NCBI GenBank assembly: GCA_963768085.1
Contig: CAVYGO010000003.1
Location: 1,054,001-1,118,000, forward strand
Length of the DNA stretch: 64,000 bases
DNA from: Pukyongia sp963768085
GTDB taxonomy: Bacteria; Bacteroidota; Bacteroidia; Flavobacteriales; Flavobacteriaceae
Reading direction: 5' to 3'
Of this stretch, positions 7,901-16,569 are shown in pieces. The translations under genes and the position numbers were made by a program. The notes beneath the pieces are model-generated. The model had not been told where the DNA came from and did no database searches. It saw nothing but the letters and a program-made list of their open reading frames with translations. Each line of letters starts with the position of its first letter. The stretch's first letter is position 1.

Positions 7901-10305
7901 CGGGTATTTTTGCCCTGGCGAGTCCGTATCAAAATATAGTATCGGGTAGCCAGACGGTGTATGCCCGTGCGACCTATGCACCTATTAACCCGCCCCCTTT
8001 CAATACGGGATGTTACCGTGTGGTTGAGTTGGATCTTATTGCGGTTCCCACCCCGGTGGTACCTTTGATCCTGGATCCACTGGTGATCTGTGATCCTGAG
8101 GGCGATGGGGTGGAGATATTTGATCTCACGCTTCAGGACGCAGTGGTCTTAGGGTCCCAGAATCCTGGTGAGCATACGATCACCTATCACGAGGCATTAT
8201 CGGATGCCCAGGCGGGTACTCCGTTTATTGGTACTCCGACAGCCTATCAGAATTTGAGTAATCCTCAGACGATCTGGGTACGTTTAGAGAACAACACCAG
8301 TGGATGTTTTGCTATTACTTCATTTGAATTGCAGGCTCCTGAGGGTCCTGGGGTAACCCAGCCGACACCTTTGAGTGTTTGTGATGATGTGGGGTCGGCC
8401 AATGATGGGTTTACGATTTTTGATTTAACGACTAAGAACCCGGAGATTACCGGCGGAGCTTTAGGGGTTGGGGTTCAGTATTATGAGACCCTTTCGGATG
8501 CTCAGGCGAACACCAATGTGATCGATCCTGATACGGCCTATCAGAACATCACCAATCCCCAGACGCTTTTTGTACGGGTTACCGATGGCAACACGGGTTG
8601 TGTGGATACCACAGTGACCTTAACCCTTCGTGTGAGTTCGAATCCGGAGCCTGGAACCCCTGATGGGTTGGCCTTATGTGATGTGAATGATCCGGGCGAT
8701 GGCACGGAGGTCTTTGATCTGACCCAGGCGGCACTTCAGATCACCGGTGGCAGTCCCTGGGATCTGAGCTATCATGAGAGTTATGATGATGCCTTTGGTG
8801 CTATCAACGCTATAGTGGATCCTACGATGTACCCAAATACGAGTAATCCTCAGACGATCTATGTACGGGTAGAGAACAATACGATCCCTGAAGGTTGTTT
8901 TGAGATCGTGGAGTTGGAGCTTATTGTCAATGGGTTACCGGATGCTACGGCGGTGATTGGTCCGTATATTTTATGCGAGGTCCCTTCGGATGGTTTTGGA
9001 CTTTTTGATCTGACCACCAAGATAGGAGAGATTTTAAACGGTCAGGACCCTGGGATCTTCCAGGTAAGTTTCTATGAGAGTCAGGCGGAGGCCGATGCGC
9101 AGCTCAATCCTATATTAAATACGACGGCCTATCCCAACCAGACGAATCCTCAGACGATCTATGTCGGGATCTTAAATGGTGACACGGGATGTTATATAGC
9201 GGCCCAGAGTTTTGAGATCGAGGAGCGTGAGGGAGCTGTGGCCAATACGGTGGAGCCTTATGTGATCTGCGATAATTTGGATGCCAATGACGGGATAGGG
9301 GAGTTTGTTTTAGATGGCAGTACCCCGGAGAGTCAGGCGGTTATCGATGGGATCTTAGGGACCCAGGATCCGGCTATTTACTTGCTTAGTTTCCATGGTA
9401 CCCTGGAAGATGCAGAAAACAACATCAATGCACTGGGGAGTCCATTTACCAATACGATCAATCCCCAGGTGATCTACGCTCGTGTGGAGAACGATGGTAC
9501 GGACTGTTATGATATTACGGAGTTGATTTTAAAGGTGGAGGAGTTACCTGAGGTACTATTAGCGGAGAGTTACCGTTTGTGTGTGGATGCCAATGGCAAT
9601 CCGATCCCTGAGGAAGAGGGAGCGATCTCTCCCCCTGTGATCGACACGGGTCTGGACGGATCCCTTTATAGTTTTGAGTGGTATATCGATGGGGTGATCC
9701 AGTTAGGACAGACCGATCCATCGATAGTCGCCTTAAGTGGCGGTGCTTATAGTGTTATTGTGACCGAGATCGACAGTGGCTGTAGTACCGAGGCTACCAC
9801 TACGGTGACCATATCTTCCCCACCGCTGGTCTATGACGCCCAGGTGGTTACCCAGGCTTTTGCCAGTGATCACGCTATACAGGCCACGGCAGAGGGATCG
9901 GGGACATACATCTTCCAGTTGGACGATGGTCCTTTCCAGTCTCAAGGGGTGTTTACACGGGTGGATCCGGGGCTACACCTGGTGACCATCAAGGATGAGA
10001 ACGGTTGTGGTAGTGTGACCATCGAGGTAAGTATCATTGATTACCCTCGCTTTGTGACCCCGAATCAGGATGGGTATCACGACACGTGGAACATCATAGG
10101 GATCGCCGGAGGTGACCCTACGGCAAAAATTTATATATTTGACAGATTTGGAAAGTTGTTGAAACAACTCAGTCCGCTTGGCGAAGGCTGGGATGGGAAC
10201 TATAACGGGAATCCGATGCCATCGAGTGATTACTGGTTCGTAGTGGAATACACCGAAGAAGAAACCCGAAAAGAGTTTAAAGGACACTTTACCCTAAAAC
10301 GATAG
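4975..10305 (+). CDS. Large T9SS type B surface protein, choice-of-anchor L and 12 repeats
   Basis: 1776 residues with a signal peptide (MKRILLSILLFFTILGHAQ). Residues about 25-265 resemble the choice-of-anchor L domain (TTQQLVEDVL, SGIILCSGNV, FDFIMASEEYD). About 12 repeats of 85-95 residues follow (about 360-1510), each of the form CD-x-(D/N)-x-DG-x-x-x-FDLT ... SYHET-x-x-DA-x-x-G ... NPQTIYVR-x-E-x-x-x-x-GC, that is, two Cys per unit. An Ig-like module comes next, and residues about 1690-1776 form the T9SS type B sorting domain (TPNQDGYHDTWNI, YIFDRFGKLL, GWDGNYNG, DYWF). The protein should be exported by T9SS and held at the cell surface. Adhesin or matrix function is inferred from architecture. 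Its PorP/SprF partner starts 10 bp downstream. The repeat region prefers GAG for Glu, unlike both ends of the gene. Confidence 0.9.
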   Translation: MKRILLSILLFFTILGHAQITVDETYTTQQLVEDVLINSTCAVVSNFQQSTGTNFGDDNGIAFFDANGSGFPFASGIILCSGNVQNAPGPNLTLHSDGGLGWPGDPDLEAVTTATNTNNASSISFDFIPQISQISFDFIMASEEYDQNFECTFSDAFAFILTDQATGTVQNLAVLPGTAIPIEVTNIHPEVVGQCPAINEEYFDKYNFEPFNIAANAAIDYNGQIVQLSAQGNVIVGNTYTIKMVVADETDTALDMAVFLEAGSFNLGVSLPPDLTIAAGNAPCEGEDLLIELEPDITGQTTYQWFVFNPITMVFDIIPGETSGFLVVTQSGTYGVEATIGGGCTAFDDIIVEFAPQPVAVVPDDIVLCDEAPNDGFAEFDLTIRDAQIINGQPDTVVTYHLTQAAAEGGFFPIPTPTAFTNTQAGFQTIFARLEETNFNCYDVVPLNLQVNDSPAITDPITDYFICDNDGDGIEVFDLTSKDAEILNILVNVTLSYHLSQPEALSGANPIIPANAYGSGGEVIWVRGENTAGCVTVGSFGLILGVVPTYVEVPVFEQCDNDGDGFEDFDLNSQNATIVDGNLDLSVSYHPTQVDADANTNPLAIPYTSAGGETIFVRVEDNITGCYGSFTMDLVVLLAPEIFVPDPLTYCDDDNDGFGEFTLTDADEDVVNGNPSGNLVVSYHETLADAQNGVNPLSSPYANVDPFLQTIYVRLVDIATGCYSTTTLLLIVQDSPLIGDPQPLVVCDDDGDGFTLFDLTQVEPEVLGSLNPADYTFAYFEDVGLSIPIVNTTAYPNLSNPQTIYIVVEDISNGCQGETTLELQVNLPPVLTAPTPLELCDVNNPGDEMEAFDLESKTFEITGGNPEIIITYHETQGDADAGTNALSSPYINLVPQPQTIYIRGEGATTGCIVSQGFTLDLVVNPVPSPVTPTPLEVCDLDNDGFALFDLVSKDVEIAGGELVVITYHETLADADAGIFALASPYQNIVSGSQTVYARATYAPINPPPFNTGCYRVVELDLIAVPTPVVPLILDPLVICDPEGDGVEIFDLTLQDAVVLGSQNPGEHTITYHEALSDAQAGTPFIGTPTAYQNLSNPQTIWVRLENNTSGCFAITSFELQAPEGPGVTQPTPLSVCDDVGSANDGFTIFDLTTKNPEITGGALGVGVQYYETLSDAQANTNVIDPDTAYQNITNPQTLFVRVTDGNTGCVDTTVTLTLRVSSNPEPGTPDGLALCDVNDPGDGTEVFDLTQAALQITGGSPWDLSYHESYDDAFGAINAIVDPTMYPNTSNPQTIYVRVENNTIPEGCFEIVELELIVNGLPDATAVIGPYILCEVPSDGFGLFDLTTKIGEILNGQDPGIFQVSFYESQAEADAQLNPILNTTAYPNQTNPQTIYVGILNGDTGCYIAAQSFEIEEREGAVANTVEPYVICDNLDANDGIGEFVLDGSTPESQAVIDGILGTQDPAIYLLSFHGTLEDAENNINALGSPFTNTINPQVIYARVENDGTDCYDITELILKVEELPEVLLAESYRLCVDANGNPIPEEEGAISPPVIDTGLDGSLYSFEWYIDGVIQLGQTDPSIVALSGGAYSVIVTEIDSGCSTEATTTVTISSPPLVYDAQVVTQAFASDHAIQATAEGSGTYIFQLDDGPFQSQGVFTRVDPGLHLVTIKDENGCGSVTIEVSIIDYPRFVTPNQDGYHDTWNIIGIAGGDPTAKIYIFDRFGKLLKQLSPLGEGWDGNYNGNPMPSSDYWFVVEYTEEETRKEFKGHFTLKR

Positions 10306-10315
10306 AGATATTACT

Positions 10316-11320
10316 ATGAAGATTAAAAAAACCTACTTAATACTACTCCTGTTTATTGGCTCATTTGTTCATGCTCAGGATGGTATCCCGGTATATACGG
10401 ACTATTTTGCAGATAATCTATATCTGTTGCACCCTTCCATGGCCGGAGCCGCAGCTCATAATCAATTGAGATTAACAGCGAGACAACAGTGGTTCGATCA
10501 GGATGATGCGCCCAATTTACAGACCTTGAGTTTCAATGCGCGATTAGGTGAACGTTCTGGGATAGGTGCAATTGTTTTCAATGACAAAAATGGTTATCAT
10601 TCGCAAACAGGAGGATATCTAACTTATGCACACCATATCATGTTCTCACGAACAGAGGCTGATCTAAATCAGTTATCGTTTGGTTTAAGCGCCGGTTTGG
10701 TGCAATCACGACTGGACGAAACACAATTTGATCCTAACGATTTTGATCCCGTCATCGCAGGAATTATCCAGAGTAGTTCCTATTTTAATCTTGACGCAGG
10801 TGTTTCATATAACTTCCTTAATTTCTCAGGTCACTTCACAGTTAAGAATATCATATTTCAGAACAGGAATCTGTTTTCAGAAACATTCGAACCTAATAAC
10901 CAAAGACAATACTTGATTTCAGCGGCTTACGCCATAAGCAGCGGGGTATATTCTACCTGGGCATACGAGCCATCTTTTATGTTGCAATGGAGAGAGAGAA
11001 CTAATGAATCAGCCTTGGATTTGAATTTCAAAGTTTACAGAACCATGGATTTCGGAAAATTTTGGGGTGGGATTTCGTACCGCAGAAGTTTTGACGGTTC
11101 CGAATTTTTGGATGGCATGAGCGTTAGCACCCAAAAATTACAACACTGGACGCCAATTATCGGTGTGAATTATAAACAATGGATGTTCGCCTACAACTAC
11201 TCTTACCAGGCGGGTAATGTACGTTTTCAAAGCGGCGGTTTTCACCAGATCACCCTGGGATATGATTTCTTAGGAAACAGACCCGAACCCTATAATTGTA
11301 ATTGTCCTGCGATCAACTAA
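10316..11320 (+). CDS. PorP/SprF family type IX secretion membrane protein
   Basis: 334 residues with a signal peptide (MKIKKTYLILLLFIGSFVHAQ). The start of the mature protein, DGIPVYTDYFADNLYLLHPSMAGAA, matches the PorP/SprF signature (usually QYTQYMYNPLSLNPAYAG-like). The rest alternates hydrophobic strands and Gly/aromatic turns typical of an outer-membrane beta barrel of 300-340 residues. In Flavobacterium johnsoniae SprF is needed for export or anchoring of the type B adhesin SprB, and similar proteins are thought to dock type B substrates. The position 10 bp after the type B adhesin makes it that protein's probable partner. A bidirectional terminator follows. Confidence 0.9.
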   Translation: MKIKKTYLILLLFIGSFVHAQDGIPVYTDYFADNLYLLHPSMAGAAAHNQLRLTARQQWFDQDDAPNLQTLSFNARLGERSGIGAIVFNDKNGYHSQTGGYLTYAHHIMFSRTEADLNQLSFGLSAGLVQSRLDETQFDPNDFDPVIAGIIQSSSYFNLDAGVSYNFLNFSGHFTVKNIIFQNRNLFSETFEPNNQRQYLISAAYAISSGVYSTWAYEPSFMLQWRERTNESALDLNFKVYRTMDFGKFWGGISYRRSFDGSEFLDGMSVSTQKLQHWTPIIGVNYKQWMFAYNYSYQAGNVRFQSGGFHQITLGYDFLGNRPEPYNCNCPAIN

Positions 11321-11328
11321 TAAAAAAA

Positions 11329-11346
11329 GCCCTGCATCCGCAGGGC
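11329..11346. terminator. Bidirectional intrinsic terminator
   Basis: GCCCTGC (11329-11335) and GCAGGGC (11340-11346) form a stem with a 4-nt loop, flanked by a run of A on the left and of T on the right. It can terminate both the porP-like gene (plus) and the VWA gene (minus), whose ends lie within 35 bp. Confidence 0.85.
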
Positions 11347-11353
11347 TTTTTAA

Positions 11354-12508
11354 TTATTCCCAATTGTAATCCTTCTTTTCAGCCTGTTTCTTCAGGGCTT
11401 GAATCATTGCACTTTCCAGGCCATTATCGCCGCCTTTTTTCTTTTCGGCGATATACTTTCTGCGTTTATCATTCAAATCGACTATTTCCTTTTGGATAGA
11501 TTCCCGCTCTCTACGCTGCTTTGCAACATATGCTTTTATTTCAGATTTCGACTTACCTTTCAGGTTATCGGGCAGATCTTCTTTCTTTAACTTATCATAA
11601 TTGAATCCTGCTTCCTGTTCCGCATCAACGAGATCCCAGGAGCTATTCTTATATAGATGTGAACCTTTGGTGACCGTTCGGCTAACAGCGTTGGCTTTAT
11701 TGTATCCGGCGGCGTTCGCATCCTGTTCTTCCTGAACGGCTATTTTCATTCGGCCACGGCTTCCGTACGGAATATAGGTGCCGTTTAATTGAATGTTTAA
11801 CCGAAGTATAAGGTCGTCATATGGAGAAGCTATATGAACAGTATGCTGGTTATGATTAATGGCCATGTAATCTCCATAAGCGAGATGTGCGCCATGTTGC
11901 CACTTGGATGATATTCCGTGCTTATAATCACCACAGAAGATTGTATTAACAACAATGTCTTTTTCTTTAGCATCGACCACGGCATCTTTGTAATCAATTT
12001 TTCCCTGGGTGAACGGTTCATTACCGGCTATGAAGATCATTTTCAGGTCGTCAGCATCGTTTCCCCAATCCAGTTGTTTAATGGAAGACTGAATTACTGT
12101 TCCGCAATATTCACTACCTCCATTCGTGGTAAGGGAAAATAATTCTTTGGAAATATCATCAAGGTCTTCTGTAAATCCGAGAATCTTTCTAACATAACCT
12201 TCACGGGAGTTTAGATTGTCATTCCCGTATTCGTATAACGCAATTTGAAGATTTGGCCGTTCGTTACGACATTTGGCATAGGACAGCTCATTTACGATCT
12301 CCCATAACTGAGCTTTGGCCTGGTCTATTAATCCATCCATACTGTTGCTGGTATCTAACAAGAGAGCCACTTTAATATAGTGCTTACTCACTGTTGGAGT
12401 GTCGTTGTGGGCTATATCAGCTAACGAAATTACCTTTTTAACTTCGCCTTTGCAGGAGTATGATAACCCAATTAAGAAAATGATTGTAAAAATTCGTAAT
12501 GTTTTCAT
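11354..12508 (-). CDS. von Willebrand factor type A domain lipoprotein
   Basis: 384 residues. The leader MKTLRIFTIIFLIGLSYSC suggests a lipoprotein with Cys19. Residues about 43-230 form a VWA domain with the MIDAS metal-site motif DTSNS at 52-56 and a later TNGGSEYCG segment. The C-terminal third is basic and probably helical (KKEDLPDNLKGKSKSEIKAYVAKQRRERESIQKE), ending in several KK pairs. VWA domains bind protein ligands through a divalent cation; the partner here is unknown. Transcribed alone, with a shared terminator at its 3' end and 276 bp to the divergent kinase gene. A cell-envelope location is inferred from the lipobox. Confidence 0.82.
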   Translation of the reverse strand: MKTLRIFTIIFLIGLSYSCKGEVKKVISLADIAHNDTPTVSKHYIKVALLLDTSNSMDGLIDQAKAQLWEIVNELSYAKCRNERPNLQIALYEYGNDNLNSREGYVRKILGFTEDLDDISKELFSLTTNGGSEYCGTVIQSSIKQLDWGNDADDLKMIFIAGNEPFTQGKIDYKDAVVDAKEKDIVVNTIFCGDYKHGISSKWQHGAHLAYGDYMAINHNQHTVHIASPYDDLILRLNIQLNGTYIPYGSRGRMKIAVQEEQDANAAGYNKANAVSRTVTKGSHLYKNSSWDLVDAEQEAGFNYDKLKKEDLPDNLKGKSKSEIKAYVAKQRRERESIQKEIVDLNDKRRKYIAEKKKGGDNGLESAMIQALKKQAEKKDYNWE

Positions 12509-12784
12509 TTTTGAAATTTTATAAGTTGATTTGAGTGAGTTGCCTACTTAATTTTTCAAGAAACTGAAGTGAAGCATGGTATTCACTGATTTTAATTCAC
12601 GGTAAACTTAGCACCATCTTTTCGTTAGAAAAATCTACTTTGAGGGAACGATACTATCTATTTAGACAAGTGAGCCCTTTGTTTAGGTAAAGCCGTTTTT
12701 TACAGGGAAATTGGCCCATTATTGTGTTACTCAGGATTTTAGAAACCCGTGTAAAGTATGTAAGTTTACCTTTTTAAGACAAAA
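12509..12784. other. Divergent intergenic region
   Basis: 276 bp between the VWA gene and the histidine kinase gene. It must hold both promoters. I found no exact TAnnTTTG box; TAAGTTTA near 12762 is the closest on the plus strand. No hairpin or small coding frame stands out. Confidence 0.4.
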
Positions 12785-14986
12785 ATGAGAAACGCCTCGA
12801 TTTTAGTATTCTTACTGCTGGTCTTTATGCAGCCCTTATTCGGGCAGGTGCAGAAAAGGACTGCGAATGCTTTTGTTCTGAAAGGAGTAGTGCTTGAAGA
12901 AGAATCGGATAAGCCTGTGGCACGCGTGAATATTGAAATTTCGGGGGGAAGTTATACCACTACAAACGGAGCCGGTGAATTCGCTATTTCAGCGGAAATA
13001 GGGGATGAACTAATAGTGAAAAGTGATGCGTTTGAGACCGTCTATTACAATATAAAGGATAAGCAGAAAATTACCATTAGAGTAAGAGATGAAAGTTCAG
13101 TTGCAGAAGAAAAAATCCCTGCTACCAGTAAGAGCAGGAACCAAAACGAAATTACCTTTAATACATTCATAGATTCTGCCCGCTACTTTCTGAAAAAGGA
13201 TGCCAAAAAGAGTATTGAATATGTAACCCGCAGTCTGGAAGCTATTCCGGGAAGGGATGCTGCTAGAAGGCATAACAGTATCGCCTTTGAAGCCCTTGGC
13301 GATATCAATCTGTATTGGGATCAGCCGGATCTCGCCGTGGATAATTACAAGAGCAGTATTTCATCCCAATCCCGCACCGATGTTCGTATTAAACTCGGGG
13401 CCGCTTTTATTGCGAATAGTAATTACCAGGAGAGCATTACTTTATTTCAGGAGTTACTGAAGGTCAAGCTTTCCAATTACCAGGAAGTAGAAGTATATGA
13501 AGGCCTTGGAGACACCTTTAAAGCGATAAATGACCAGGAAAAAAGTCTGTTTAATTATCAGCAGGCGCTGGATATTGCATCGGCGCACAAAATCACTCCT
13601 AAGATTACGGATCTTAACTCTAAGATAGGGGAAGCTTACGCCAAGAGTGGCGCCCCACAGGAAGCGGCGCAATATTTCGATAATTCATTAAATCTTGCAA
13701 AACAGGAAAATAAGAATCGTGCTGTCGTTCAGAAGAACAAAGTGGCCGATTTTTATAATCAGAATCAGGATTTTGATAAGGAGATCCAGCTTAGATCCGG
13801 ATTGTTAGAAGAATTGAAAGGAATTGACGCGGGAACGCTGGATGACGATGAGGCGGAAGCTGTTAGTCCGCAGAGGCAGAATTATAAGATCGCGAACGCT
13901 TTCGTTGCACAGGACAAATATGAAGATGCTATTCCCTTTCTGAAAAAGAGTATCGAGGAGGCAGATAAAAAGGAGGATCTGGTAGTTCAGAAGGATGCCA
14001 CACGAAAACTTTCGGAAGTCTATAAAGGGATCGGTGATTTCGGTAAAGCTGCCGAGAATTACGAGAAATACGTTGAAGTGGTGGACGAGCTGTATGTAAA
14101 AAAAGAACAAGAATTGTCGCAGGCAGCGCGTTTCAGCCGGGAAATTGCCTTGAAACAGAACAGGATCACCAGTCTTGAGAATGAAAGAGTACTTAATGAG
14201 AGCAGGTATAAACTTGCTTTCGAGAACCAGGAATTGATTCAGAAGAATAACAGGATACAAAAATGGATCATCGGATCACTCATTTTAGTCGCAATTCTGC
14301 TATTACTCACGGCATATTACCAGTATAAAAATGTGAGGCAGCAGAAATACGCAAATAACCTGCTTGCTCTGAAATCGTTGCGTACCCAGATGAACCCCCA
14401 TTTTATATTCAACGCTCTCAATTCGGTGAACAGCTTTATAGCGACCAATGATGAACGCACCGCAAATAAATATTTAAGTGATTTTTCCCAACTTATGCGT
14501 TCCGTTTTGGAGAACAGTGAGGAAGACTTTATTCCCCTTGCCAATGAGATCGATTTACTGAAAATGTATACCAAGCTGGAGCATTTCCGATTCAAAGATA
14601 AGTTTGATTACGATTTTAGTGTAGATGAAAACATCCAAATGGACGACTTTGTGATCCCTCCCATGCTACTCCAGCCTTATGTTGAAAATGCCGTTTGGCA
14701 TGGTCTTAGGTACAAGGAAGAGAAAGGGAAACTAGATATAAAATTTGGGAAGGTTTCAGAAGATACGGTGAAAATTATTATTGAAGATAATGGAATTGGT
14801 CGTAAAAAATCGAAAGCCTATAAAACCGAAAATCAGAAAAAACAGAAATCCAAAGGCATGGGAAACATCCAGAAACGAATCTCAATTCTCAATGAAATGT
14901 ACAAGGATAAAGTGGACGTCTTTATAGAAGATGCATTTGAGAACGATGAGGGAACCCGTGTTGTGTTAATGCTAAAGAAAGACTAA
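12785..14986 (+). CDS. TPR-containing LytS-type sensor histidine kinase
   Basis: 733 residues. A signal peptide (ending FGQ) is followed by a carboxypeptidase-regulatory-like beta-sandwich (about 31-95, KGVVLEEESDKPVARVNIEI) and a TPR region (about 120-430). Then come a coiled coil, one membrane helix (about 494-514, WIIGSLILVAILLLLTAYY) and the His_kinase domain, where LRTQMNPHFIFNALNSVNSF places the phospho-acceptor at His539. The HATPase part has QPYVENAVWHGL, EDNGIGR and KGMGNIQKR boxes. The sensing part should therefore be periplasmic and the kinase cytoplasmic. The stop codon overlaps the ATG of the LytTR regulator by 1 bp (TAATG), so the two form a coupled two-component system. The signal sensed is unknown. 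Confidence 0.92.
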   Translation: MRNASILVFLLLVFMQPLFGQVQKRTANAFVLKGVVLEEESDKPVARVNIEISGGSYTTTNGAGEFAISAEIGDELIVKSDAFETVYYNIKDKQKITIRVRDESSVAEEKIPATSKSRNQNEITFNTFIDSARYFLKKDAKKSIEYVTRSLEAIPGRDAARRHNSIAFEALGDINLYWDQPDLAVDNYKSSISSQSRTDVRIKLGAAFIANSNYQESITLFQELLKVKLSNYQEVEVYEGLGDTFKAINDQEKSLFNYQQALDIASAHKITPKITDLNSKIGEAYAKSGAPQEAAQYFDNSLNLAKQENKNRAVVQKNKVADFYNQNQDFDKEIQLRSGLLEELKGIDAGTLDDDEAEAVSPQRQNYKIANAFVAQDKYEDAIPFLKKSIEEADKKEDLVVQKDATRKLSEVYKGIGDFGKAAENYEKYVEVVDELYVKKEQELSQAARFSREIALKQNRITSLENERVLNESRYKLAFENQELIQKNNRIQKWIIGSLILVAILLLLTAYYQYKNVRQQKYANNLLALKSLRTQMNPHFIFNALNSVNSFIATNDERTANKYLSDFSQLMRSVLENSEEDFIPLANEIDLLKMYTKLEHFRFKDKFDYDFSVDENIQMDDFVIPPMLLQPYVENAVWHGLRYKEEKGKLDIKFGKVSEDTVKIIIEDNGIGRKKSKAYKTENQKKQKSKGMGNIQKRISILNEMYKDKVDVFIEDAFENDEGTRVVLMLKKD

Positions 14987-15717
14987 TGGAATTACGTGCG
15001 ATACTTGTTGAAGATGAAGAAACCAGTAGAGAAATACTGAGAAATTACCTGACCAAATACTGTCCCACGGTTCAATTGGTTGGGGAAGCTTCAAATGTGG
15101 AAGAGGCTCTTGTGTTAATTCGCAATAATGAGCTGGATGTAGTTTTTCTCGATGTTGAAATGCCCTATGGTAATGCGTTCGATCTTCTGGACAAGGTAGG
15201 TGACCGGCAGTTTGAAACGGTATTTGTAACCGCGTATAATCACTACGCGATCGACGCTTTGAATGCGCATGCATCCTACTACCTTCTCAAGCCGATATCG
15301 ATCGATAAGCTAATTGAAGCTGTGGATTATGTTTCAGAAATAAAAGAGAAGGAGATCAGTCTGCAGAATACCGTATTGCAACCGAAGCATCAGCATGTTG
15401 AAGGTAAGATCACTATCCCGCAGCAAAATGGTTTTGAAGTACTTCATATCTCTGACATACTCTATTGCCAGGCCGACGATAACTACACTCAAATTTACCT
15501 GAAAGAAGGAAAGAAACTGGTAAGTAAAACGCTCAAATATTTTGAAGACACATTATCGGAAAGTGGCTTTGCCAGGGTACATAAGTCGTATCTCGTCAAT
15601 GTGAACGCCGTGGTAGAATATAGAAGGGGTAAAGGAGGAAGTGTAGTTCTTTCCAGCGGCAAGCAGATCATGGTGAGTCCCGCTAAAAAGAAGGCTTTTC
15701 TGGCTTATTTCAGTTAG
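14986..15717 (+). CDS. LytTR-family response regulator
   Basis: 243 residues. The receiver domain (about 4-120) has the acidic pair in VEDEE, the phospho-acceptor Asp56 in FLDVEMP, Thr in FVTAYN and Lys in LLKPIS. The LytTR DNA-binding domain (about 138-243) shows LHISDILYCQADDNYTQIYL and FARVHKSYLVN. It is the cognate regulator of the kinase whose gene it overlaps. LytTR proteins bind paired direct repeats; the targets are not evident here. The gene ends convergently on murI with a 4-bp overlap of the two stop codons and no terminator between them. Confidence 0.94.
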   Translation: MELRAILVEDEETSREILRNYLTKYCPTVQLVGEASNVEEALVLIRNNELDVVFLDVEMPYGNAFDLLDKVGDRQFETVFVTAYNHYAIDALNAHASYYLLKPISIDKLIEAVDYVSEIKEKEISLQNTVLQPKHQHVEGKITIPQQNGFEVLHISDILYCQADDNYTQIYLKEGKKLVSKTLKYFEDTLSESGFARVHKSYLVNVNAVVEYRRGKGGSVVLSSGKQIMVSPAKKKAFLAYFS

Positions 15718-16502
15718 AAATCTTTATAACGGATTAATACATTGTCGTAATCTGATAAAAGAAACTCAAGGGTTCGGATATTGGCATTGCAATAAAACTC
15801 AAAGCTAGGTTCTGTGTTATCGGTTCGGATCAGGTTGTGCTTTTCAAGTAAGAATTTAGTTTGGCGCGCAACGGCTATTCCCGAATCTATTATACGAACA
15901 TGTTTGGACAATATCTTCCTTAATTTTGGTATAAGATAGGGGTAATGACTGCAACCAAGAACAAGATGGTCTATATTGGCTTCCATCATGGGTGCCATAT
16001 ACTTTCGGAGTAATTCGTCCATGATGGGATTATCGAATTCGCCATTTTCAATTAACGGAACCAATCCTTCTCCAATCACTTCCACTACCGAAATACCTTT
16101 GGTGAATTCCTCGCTTGTCTGCGAGAACAATGCACTACTTAGAGTTCCTCTAGTTGCCAGGATACCGATCTTACCGGTCTCACTTTGCAGAGCCGCTGGT
16201 TTAATAGCAGGTTCAATTCCTACGAAGGGAAGGTCGTAATTTTTGCGTAACACTTTTATGGCATTCGTGGTGGCCGTATTACATGCTACCACAATAATTT
16301 TAGCCCCAAGTTCCAGTAATTTATCGGTGTTCTTTATGCTTAGTTGAATGATCTCCTCGGTTGATTTCACACCATAAGGAGCATTACTGCTATCGGCAAG
16401 ATAGATTGTGGATTCCGTTGGTAAGAGTTGATGAATCTCTTTCCAGATAGAGGTGCCGCCTACTCCGGAATCGAATATACCTATGGGTTTTTCAGCATTC
16501 AT
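15714..16502 (-). CDS. murI: Glutamate racemase
   Basis: 262 residues, usual length. Catalyses L-/D-glutamate interconversion in the cytoplasm to supply D-Glu for peptidoglycan. Key elements: IFDSGVGGTS (Asp11 and the SGVGG loop), the first catalytic cysteine Cys74 in VACNTATTN, and the second, Cys184, in LGCSHYPYL. It is the last gene of the envelope cluster that runs leftward from DUF6089, but a strong terminator (16517-16544) separates it from ompH, so it may have its own promoter in the 67-bp gap. Its 3' end overlaps the LytTR gene by 4 bp. Confidence 0.96.
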   Translation of the reverse strand: MNAEKPIGIFDSGVGGTSIWKEIHQLLPTESTIYLADSSNAPYGVKSTEEIIQLSIKNTDKLLELGAKIIVVACNTATTNAIKVLRKNYDLPFVGIEPAIKPAALQSETGKIGILATRGTLSSALFSQTSEEFTKGISVVEVIGEGLVPLIENGEFDNPIMDELLRKYMAPMMEANIDHLVLGCSHYPYLIPKLRKILSKHVRIIDSGIAVARQTKFLLEKHNLIRTDNTEPSFEFYCNANIRTLEFLLSDYDNVLIRYKDF

Positions 16503-16516
16503 GCATATAAAAATAG

Positions 16517-16544
16517 AAACTGCCCGCTAAAGAGCGGGCAGTTT
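16517..16544 (-). terminator. Intrinsic terminator between ompH and murI
   Basis: A 12-bp perfect stem (AAACTGCCCGCT at 16517-16528 with its complement at 16533-16544) and a 4-nt loop. On the minus strand the T side continues as CTATTTTTATA. It would end or attenuate the uppS-bamA-ompH transcript before murI. Confidence 0.8.
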
Positions 16545-16569
16545 TACCAATTATTTGTGAGTTCTGGTA

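Noticed and set aside
13805..14260. A 151-codon minus-strand open frame inside the histidine kinase gene
   Set aside because: It is antisense to a well-supported TPR region and its hydrophobic composition follows from the complement of Lys/Glu-rich codons.
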